Source: Actinomycetes bacterium
GTDB taxonomy: Bacteria; Actinomycetota; Actinomycetes; Actinomycetales; Cellulomonadaceae
Length of the DNA stretch: 9,991 nt
Assembly: GCA_023438885.1 (NCBI GenBank)
Contig: JAEXPS010000223.1
Location: 1-9,991 of the forward strand
Direction of reading: 5' to 3'
Shown in pieces: positions 5,778 through 9,991 of this stretch (position 1 is its first letter; each line of letters starts with the position of its first letter). Under the pieces are notes generated by a model. It searched no databases and was not told the origin of the DNA. It saw only the letters and a list, made by a program, of their open reading frames with translations. The position numbers and the translations under genes are program-made.

Positions 5778-5878
5778 CGTTCGTCAGGTCCTGGCCGCCG
5801 CAGGCGGCCGATGTGTCGGGGTGTGCGACGAGCCGGGTGCCACCGGCGCCCGGGCGCACTCCCCCACCGAACGAACGG
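5777..5878 (+). promoter_or_regulatory. Candidate three-way-junction leader RNA upstream of the DEAD-box helicase
   Basis: I paired this region base by base. Closing helix P1 is CCGTTCGT (5777-5784) with ACGAACGG (5871-5878), eight perfect pairs. P2 is GGCCGCC (5793-5799) with GGCGGCC (5803-5809), triloop GCA, plus a T-G pair at 5792/5810. P3 begins with GGGG (5818-5821)/CCCC (5861-5864), then a T-T mismatch, then GTGCG (5823-5827)/CGCAC (5855-5859), then an internal loop, then nine pairs (5833-5841 with 5845-5853, one G-T) closed by triloop ACC. Junction strands are 5785-5791, 5811-5817 and 5865-5870. P1 ends eight bases before the helicase GTG at 5887. Pairing potential is seen; folding, ligand binding and control of translation are inferred. 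I do not recognise a named riboswitch or leader family in it. Confidence 0.5.
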
Positions 5879-5886
5879 TTCTCGCT

Positions 5887-7674
5887 GTGACCACGTCCCT
5901 TGACGTCTCCGTGCCCACGCTCGACTTCGTCGACCTGCCCCTGCCCGAGCCGCTGCACCGCGCGGCCGCCGGCCTCGGCTTCACCACACCGACCGCGATC
6001 CAGGCGGATGCGATCCCGGCGCTGATGGACGGGCGCGATCTCGTCGGCATCGCCCAGACGGGCACCGGCAAGACGGCCGCCTTCGGCCTGCCGCTGCTCG
6101 CGCGCGTCGACGGCGACCTCGGCGCCGTCCAGGCCGTGGTGCTCACCCCGACCCGGGAGCTGGCGCTCCAGGTCGCCGACGCGCTCACCTCGTTCGCAGC
6201 GCACCTGCCCGGGGTGTCCGTCGTCGCGGTCTACGGCGGTGCCCCGTACCTGCCCCAGCAGCGCGCGCTCGCGCGCGGCGCGCAGGTCGTCGTCGGGACG
6301 CCGGGTCGCGTCATCGACCACATCGAGCGCGGCACCCTGGTGCTCGGCCAGGTCTCGATGCTGGTGCTCGACGAGGCCGACGAGATGCTGACGATGGGCT
6401 TCGCGGAGGACGTCGACCGGGTGCTCGAGGCCATCCCCGACGGCCGCCAGGTGGCGCTGTTCTCGGCGACGATGCCCGCCGGCATCCGGCGCGTCGCCGA
6501 GCAGCACCTCGTCGACCCGGTCCACGTCGCCGTCGCGCGGCAGGCGTCCACGGTCTCGACCGTCCGCCAGACGTACGCCGTGGTGCCGCACCGCCACAAG
6601 GTCGGAGCGCTCGTGCGGGTGCTGGCCACGACCGACGCCGACGGCGCCATCGTGTTCGTCCGCACCCGCCAGGACGCCGAGCGGGTGGGCAGCGAGCTCG
6701 TGGCCCGCGGTCTGCAGGCGGCGTACCTGTCCGGGGACGTCGCGCAGGGCGAGCGGGAGAAGATCGTCGACCGCCTCCGCACCGGTGCGCTGCGCGTCCT
6801 GGTCGCCACCGACGTGGCGGCCCGCGGCCTCGACGTCGAGCGCATCGGCCTCGTCGTCAACTACGACGTGCCGCGCGGCGCCGAGCCGTACGTCCACCGC
6901 ATCGGCCGCACGGGCCGCGCCGGGCGCGCGGGCGAGGCCATCACCTTCGTCACACCGGCCGAGCAGTCGCGCCTGCGGCTGATCGAGCGCACCACGCGCG
7001 TGCCGATCGAGCAGGTGCAGGTGCCCACGCCCGCCCAGGTGTCGGCGCACCGGGTCGCCGCACTCCTCGCGCGGGCCGACGAGCGCGCGGCCGCCGGCCG
7101 CCTCGAGGTGGAGCGGACGGCGATCGCCGAGTACCTGGCCGCGCACCCGGGGCTGGACGTCACGGAGCTGCTCGCCGTCGTGACGGCGCTCGCCATCGGC
7201 GACGAAGGACCCGCGGCGCGGCCGGAGCAGGGCGACGACCTCGACGACGCGCTGGCTCGCCTCGCGGACGTGCCCGAGCGGCCGCGGCGCGTCGAGGGCT
7301 CCCGCGGACGCGACCGTGACCGGGACGCGACCTCCCAGCGCTACCGCGTCTCCGTCGGCCACCGGGACGGCCTGCAGCCGGGCGCGCTGGTGGGCGCGCT
7401 CACCGGCGAGGGCGGGCTGTCCGGCAAGGACATCGGCAAGATCGACATCTTCGGCAGCTTCTCGCTCGTCGACATCCCGGACGGACTCACGCCCGAGGCG
7501 TTCGAGCGCCTGTCGCGGACGCGAGTCGCCGGCCGGCCTCTGCACATCCGCCTCGACACGGGGCCTCGTGCACCGCGCGACGCGGGTCCGCGGTCAACGC
7601 GCCCCGGGCCTGGGGCTCCCCGCCGGCACGAGGCGGGCGACCGTCCGCACCGGCACCGCCAGCCCCGCCCCTGA
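5887..7674 (+). CDS. deaD: DEAD-box ATP-dependent RNA helicase, DeaD/CsdA type
   Basis: A 595-residue RNA helicase. Core motifs are complete: Q motif FTTPTAIQ (32-39), motif I AQTGTGKT (56-63), Ia PTRELALQ (88-95), Ib TPGR (138-141), II DEAD (162-165), III SAT (193-195), V ATDVAARGLDV, VI HRIGRTGRAGR (337-347). After a helical linker (about 365-485) comes a DbpA/CsdA-type RNA-binding domain at about 486-558 (YRVSVGHRDGLQPGALVGAL, DIGKIDIFGSFSLVDIP), then a 37-residue Pro/Arg/His-rich tail. Such enzymes unwind short RNA duplexes in ribosome assembly, cold adaptation and mRNA decay. The GTG at 5887 gives a normal N-terminus, but there is no Shine-Dalgarno; the in-frame GTG at 5821 would add 22 residues encoded by the leader hairpin and also lacks one. 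The gene ends three bases from the convergent aldolase gene. The structured leader suggests post-transcriptional control, as known for csdA/deaD genes elsewhere. Confidence 0.95.
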   Translation: MTTSLDVSVPTLDFVDLPLPEPLHRAAAGLGFTTPTAIQADAIPALMDGRDLVGIAQTGTGKTAAFGLPLLARVDGDLGAVQAVVLTPTRELALQVADALTSFAAHLPGVSVVAVYGGAPYLPQQRALARGAQVVVGTPGRVIDHIERGTLVLGQVSMLVLDEADEMLTMGFAEDVDRVLEAIPDGRQVALFSATMPAGIRRVAEQHLVDPVHVAVARQASTVSTVRQTYAVVPHRHKVGALVRVLATTDADGAIVFVRTRQDAERVGSELVARGLQAAYLSGDVAQGEREKIVDRLRTGALRVLVATDVAARGLDVERIGLVVNYDVPRGAEPYVHRIGRTGRAGRAGEAITFVTPAEQSRLRLIERTTRVPIEQVQVPTPAQVSAHRVAALLARADERAAAGRLEVERTAIAEYLAAHPGLDVTELLAVVTALAIGDEGPAARPEQGDDLDDALARLADVPERPRRVEGSRGRDRDRDATSQRYRVSVGHRDGLQPGALVGALTGEGGLSGKDIGKIDIFGSFSLVDIPDGLTPEAFERLSRTRVAGRPLHIRLDTGPRAPRDAGPRSTRPGPGAPRRHEAGDRPHRHRQPRP

Positions 7675-7682
7675 GCCTCAGG
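7670..7682. other. Palindrome spanning the two convergent stop codons
   Basis: CCTGAG (7670-7675), one central C, then CTCAGG (7677-7682). The helicase TGA (7672-7674) and the aldolase TGA (7678-7680, minus strand) are mirror images in it. There is no room for a separate terminator for either gene here, and no T-run is visible, so the two transcripts probably overlap at their 3' ends. Confidence 0.5.
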
Positions 7683-8730
7683 CGCCGTCGGCCCAGTCGC
7701 GGGCCGCGGCGACGAAGGCGTCGACGTCGGTCTCGGCCGTGTCCCAGGCGCACATCAGCCGCACCTCGGCGCCGTCGTCGGACCAGTCGTAGAACCGCCA
7801 GCGCTCGCGCAGCCGCGCGGCCAGCGGCGCGGGGAGCCGGGTGAACACCGCGTTCGACTGGGTCGCCTGCGTCGGCTCGACGCCCGGGATCCCGTCGAGC
7901 CCGGCACGCAACCGGGCAGCCATCGCGTTCGCGTGGCTGGCCGTCCGATGCCACAGGTCGCCCTCGTACAGCGCCAGCAGCTGCGCGGAGACGAAGCGCA
8001 TCTTCGACGCCAGCTGGGTGTCGACCTTGCGCAGGAACGTCACGCCGTCGACCGCCGCGGGCTCGAGCACGACGATCGCGTCGCCGAACAGGCTGCCGAG
8101 CTTCGTGCCGCCGAGGCTCAGCACGTCCACGCCGGCCTCGCCAGTCAGTGCGGCCAGCTCCACGCCGAGGGACGCCGCCGCGTTGGCGAGCCGGGTGCCG
8201 TCCAGGTGCAGGCGCAGACCCTGGGCGTGGGCCGCGTCGGCGACGGCTCTCAGCTCGGCGGGCGTGTAGGCCGTGCCGAGCTCCGTGGACTGGGTGACGG
8301 AGACCACCCCGGGCTCTGCTCGGTGCTCGTCGTGCAGGCGGCGGCCGTATCGCTCCACGAGCTCGGGTGTCAGCTTGCCGTCGGGAGTCGGGACCGGCAG
8401 CAGCTTCACCCCGCCCACCCGCTCCGGCGCACCGTTCTCGTCGGTGTTGATGTGCGCCGTCTCCGCGCAGACCACGGCACCCCAACGCGGCAGCATCGAC
8501 TGGAGGGCGACGACGTTCGCGCCGGTCCCGTTGAACACCGGGTACACGTCGACGTCCGCGCCGAACCGCTCCGACAGCACCTGCCCGAGCCGCTCGGTGT
8601 ACGGGTCCCCGCCGTACGCCGTGACATGGCCGCCGTTCGCGGCGGCGATGGCCTCGAGCACCTCGGGGTGCGCTCCGGCGTAGTTGTCGGAACCGAAGTC
8701 GTGGCGGGCGGGGTCGTGGAGGGGGCTCAC
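7678..8730 (-). CDS. ltaE: Low-specificity L-threonine aldolase
   Basis: A 350-residue PLP-dependent aldolase of the beta-eliminating lyase fold. It cleaves L-threonine or allo-threonine to glycine and acetaldehyde, in the cytoplasm. The N-terminal motif FGSDNYAGAHPEV, the stretch NGTGANVVAL (phosphate-binding region), HLDGTRLANA with PLP-contacting Asp177, and SLGGTKLGS with the Schiff-base lysine Lys210 are all present and in the usual order and spacing. Length matches the family. The GTG at 8730 has GGAAGGA seven bases upstream. A much longer open frame continues upstream into the region opposite the DUF6328 gene and is rejected as antisense. It is a single-gene unit on the minus strand, divergent from the DUF6328 gene and convergent with the helicase. 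As the window lacks gcvH next to garA, this enzyme is the only glycine-related gene seen here. The specific stereochemistry (L- or allo-) cannot be told from the sequence. Confidence 0.93.
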   Translation of the reverse strand: MSPLHDPARHDFGSDNYAGAHPEVLEAIAAANGGHVTAYGGDPYTERLGQVLSERFGADVDVYPVFNGTGANVVALQSMLPRWGAVVCAETAHINTDENGAPERVGGVKLLPVPTPDGKLTPELVERYGRRLHDEHRAEPGVVSVTQSTELGTAYTPAELRAVADAAHAQGLRLHLDGTRLANAAASLGVELAALTGEAGVDVLSLGGTKLGSLFGDAIVVLEPAAVDGVTFLRKVDTQLASKMRFVSAQLLALYEGDLWHRTASHANAMAARLRAGLDGIPGVEPTQATQSNAVFTRLPAPLAARLRERWRFYDWSDDGAEVRLMCAWDTAETDVDAFVAAARDWADGA

Positions 8731-8821
8731 ACCGCCATCCTTCCGCAGCCAGGACGGTGTGCCGGACGCCCGGGGTGCGCCGTGGGCCGCCCGCCGCGAG
8801 GATCGAAGTGAGGAGGCGCCC
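8731..8821. promoter_or_regulatory. Divergent intergenic region between threonine aldolase and DUF6328 genes
   Basis: Ninety-one bases that should contain promoters in both directions. I see the two Shine-Dalgarno sites (GGAAGGA on the minus strand, AGGAGG at 8811-8816 on the plus strand) but no TANNNT -10 element with a credible -35 on either strand. Confidence 0.35.
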
Positions 8822-9388
8822 GTGTCGCAGCACCCCGAGCCCACAGGTGATGACGGCCGCCACGAGACGTATGCCGAACGCGCGGACCGCAACTGGGACG
8901 AGCTCGTCTCCGAGCTGCGTGTCACCCAGACCGGCGCGCAGATCCTCGTCGGCTTCCTGCTGACGGTGCCGTTCCAGCAGCGCTTCGCCTCGCTCGACGA
9001 CTTCGAGCGCACGGTGTACCTCGTCCTCGTCGGGCTCGCGGTGATCGCCACCGTGCTGATCGTCACCCCGGTCAGCCTCCACCGGCTGCTGTTCCGGCGG
9101 CGGCTGAAGCATGAGCTCGTCGAGGCCGGTAGCCGCTTCGCCCGCTGGGGTCTGGTGGTCCTGGCGCTCGTCATCGCGGGCGTGCCGATGCTGCTGTTCG
9201 ACGTCGTGGTCTCGCGTGGCGCCGGCTTCGTCGCCCTCGGCGTGGCGCTGGCCCTGATCGTCGCCTGCTGGTGGTTGGCTCCTCGGACCATCGAACGCCA
9301 TGCCCAGGCCCGGGGCGACACCCCCGTACACCGGCCGCCGCGGGTCCCCCGGCCCCGGGGTCCCGCGACCGGCCGGCCCTCGACGTGA
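8822..9388 (+). CDS. Four-helix membrane protein, DUF6328 family
   Basis: A 188-residue membrane protein. A polar N-terminus with the motif NWDELVSELRVTQTG (24-38) leads into four hydrophobic segments at about 38-52 (ending in the family motif LLTVPFQQRF), 64-86, 109-130 and 134-153. A conserved HRLLFRRRLK loop at 87-96 sits between helices 2 and 3. The layout fits the DUF6328 family, sometimes labelled a sodium/proton-antiporter-like protein; no transport activity is established and I see no ion-binding motif. The C-terminal 35 residues are Pro/Arg-rich and cytoplasmic in the expected topology. The GTG at 8822 has a perfect AGGAGG five bases upstream. The dps gene follows after 40 bases on the same strand, so the two may be co-transcribed, which would suggest a stress role, but this is inference. 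Confidence 0.85.
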   Translation: MSQHPEPTGDDGRHETYAERADRNWDELVSELRVTQTGAQILVGFLLTVPFQQRFASLDDFERTVYLVLVGLAVIATVLIVTPVSLHRLLFRRRLKHELVEAGSRFARWGLVVLALVIAGVPMLLFDVVVSRGAGFVALGVALALIVACWWLAPRTIERHAQARGDTPVHRPPRVPRPRGPATGRPST

Positions 9389-9401
9389 TAGACGTGAATC
9401 A
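9382..9401 (+). repeat. Short repeats just upstream of dps
   Basis: GACGTGA occurs twice, at 9382-9388 and 9391-9397, a 9-base period. The overlapping segment TGAT (9386-9389) to ATCA (9398-9401) is an imperfect inverted repeat. It begins over the stop codon of the DUF6328 gene and ends 27 bases before the dps ATG. It could be an operator, but no known regulator consensus is matched. Confidence 0.3.
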
Positions 9402-9428
9402 GGTCGAGACGACACCGAAGGAGAAGAC

Positions 9429-9944
9429 ATGACACGCAAGGAACTGCCCTCGTTCACCGTCCCCTCGCTGACGCCGGAGGAGGGTGCTGAGGTTGCCGCT
9501 GTCCTGCAGGACCGGCTGAACTCCCTCAACGACCTCGCACTGACGCTCAAGCACGTGCACTGGAACGTCGTCGGTCCGAACTTCATCGCGGTGCACGAGA
9601 TGCTCGACCCGCAGGTGGACGCGGTGCGCGCCCAGGTCGACGAGATCGCCGAGCGCATCGCCACCCTCGGCGTCTCGCCGGTCGGCACCCCCGGCGCGCT
9701 CGTGGCGGCGCGGACGTGGGAGGACTACCCGATCGGGCGTGGCACGACGACCAGCCACCTCGCCGAGCTGGACAAGGTCTACACCGGCGTCATCACCTCG
9801 CACCGCCAGGCGGCGGAGGCCACCGAGAAGTACGACCTCGTGACCAACGACATGTTGATCGGCCAGCTCGCCGAGCTCGAGAAGTTCCAGTGGTTCATCC
9901 GCGCCCACCTGGAGTCGGCGGACGGCTCGCTGGGCACTGCATGA
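9429..9944 (+). CDS. dps: Dps-family DNA-protection/ferritin-like protein
   Basis: A 171-residue Dps protein, which forms a 12-subunit shell that oxidises and stores iron using hydrogen peroxide and so limits hydroxyl-radical damage; some members also bind DNA. The intersubunit ferroxidase ligands are complete: His44 in HVHWNVVG, His56 and Asp60 in FIAVHEMLD, Asp71 and Glu75 in VDEIAERIATLG. The C-terminal helix with the FQWFIRAHLES motif is also typical. The N-terminus has few lysines (K4) and is short, so strong DNA binding by a Lys-rich tail is not obvious. The ATG at 9429 has AAGGAG five bases upstream. It follows the DUF6328 gene closely on the same strand, and a strong hairpin follows its stop. 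An OxyR or other peroxide-regulator site is not recognisable. Confidence 0.95.
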   Translation: MTRKELPSFTVPSLTPEEGAEVAAVLQDRLNSLNDLALTLKHVHWNVVGPNFIAVHEMLDPQVDAVRAQVDEIAERIATLGVSPVGTPGALVAARTWEDYPIGRGTTTSHLAELDKVYTGVITSHRQAAEATEKYDLVTNDMLIGQLAELEKFQWFIRAHLESADGSLGTA

Positions 9945-9951
9945 CCCATGT

Positions 9952-9963
9952 GCCGCATGCGGC
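9952..9963. repeat. Perfect palindrome after dps
   Basis: GCCGCATGCGGC is a perfect 12-base palindrome eight bases after the dps stop. ATGCGG recurs at 9966-9971. It could form a cruciform or a weak hairpin, or be a protein site; there is no other clue. Confidence 0.35.
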
Positions 9964-9973
9964 CGATGCGGAC

Positions 9974-9991
9974 GCCGGCCTGAGGGCCGGC
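9974..9991 (+). terminator. Probable dps terminator hairpin at the window edge
   Basis: GCCGGCC (9974-9980) and GGCCGGC (9985-9991) make a perfect 7-base-pair stem with loop TGAG, about 30 bases after the dps stop. The stem reaches the last base of the window, so a following T-run or a longer stem cannot be seen. Confidence 0.55.

Noticed and set aside
5821..5886. GTG at 5821 as helicase start
   Set aside because: It would add 22 residues encoded by the P3 hairpin, with no Shine-Dalgarno and no resemblance to helicase N-termini; 5887 gives the normal length. Not fully excluded.
5410..7545. 711-codon open frame on the minus strand opposite the helicase
   Set aside because: It lies antisense to a helicase gene with complete motifs, is Arg/Asp/His/Val low-complexity and matches no family. 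Long antisense frames are expected at this GC content.
7487..9688. 733-codon minus-strand frame across aldolase, DUF6328 and dps
   Set aside because: It crosses three well-supported genes in other frames and has Arg/Ala/Gly-rich composition with no domain.
1..9991. CRISPR array, tRNA, insertion sequence, phage or defence island
   Set aside because: No regularly spaced repeats, cloverleaf, transposase, integrase or unusual base composition was seen. All genes are ordinary actinobacterial chromosomal genes.

Overview
The window is about 10 kb of very GC-rich DNA (G/C in nearly every third codon position, many GTG starts, strong Shine-Dalgarno motifs). Gene content and order point to a high-GC actinobacterium, most likely a Micrococcales member of the Cellulomonas type. 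The genus is a judgement from protein style, not a search. I see no mobile element, CRISPR array, rRNA or tRNA. Nearly all the sequence is ordinary chromosomal core.

Region 1 (3-5230, minus strand) is one long gene string read from right to left: pgsA-like CDP-alcohol phosphatidyltransferase, a DUF881 protein, a small basic membrane protein (DUF1290), a second DUF881 protein, the FHA regulator garA/odhI, the MerR-type cell-division regulator ftsR, a DUF151 bifunctional nuclease and a second MerR regulator. This is the order of Mycobacterium tuberculosis Rv1822-Rv1830, except that gcvH (Rv1826) is missing between the second DUF881 gene and garA. The first four genes are tightly coupled (overlaps of 1 and 4 bases, one 3-base gap). 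garA and ftsR overlap by 4 bases. The last MerR gene appears to have its own promoter. The block combines phospholipid head-group chemistry, uncharacterised membrane proteins, control of 2-oxoglutarate metabolism by phosphorylation, and control of ftsZ-type division genes.

Region 2 (5312-7674, plus strand) holds a small CoA-binding (YccU-type) protein and then a DEAD-box RNA helicase of the DeaD/CsdA class with a C-terminal DbpA-type RNA-binding domain. Between them lies a 161-base leader that is exceptionally rich in perfect hairpins. Its second half can be drawn letter by letter as a three-way junction whose closing helix ends 8 bases before the helicase GTG, and that GTG has no visible Shine-Dalgarno sequence. 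This leader is the most interesting element of the window and may be a cis-acting RNA controlling helicase synthesis.

Region 3 (7678-8730, minus) is a PLP-dependent low-specificity threonine aldolase, tail to tail with the helicase with only 3 bases between stop codons. Region 4 (8822-9944, plus) holds a four-helix membrane protein of the DUF6328 type and a Dps-family ferritin-like protein with all ferroxidase ligands. The window ends in a GC-rich hairpin that is probably the dps terminator.
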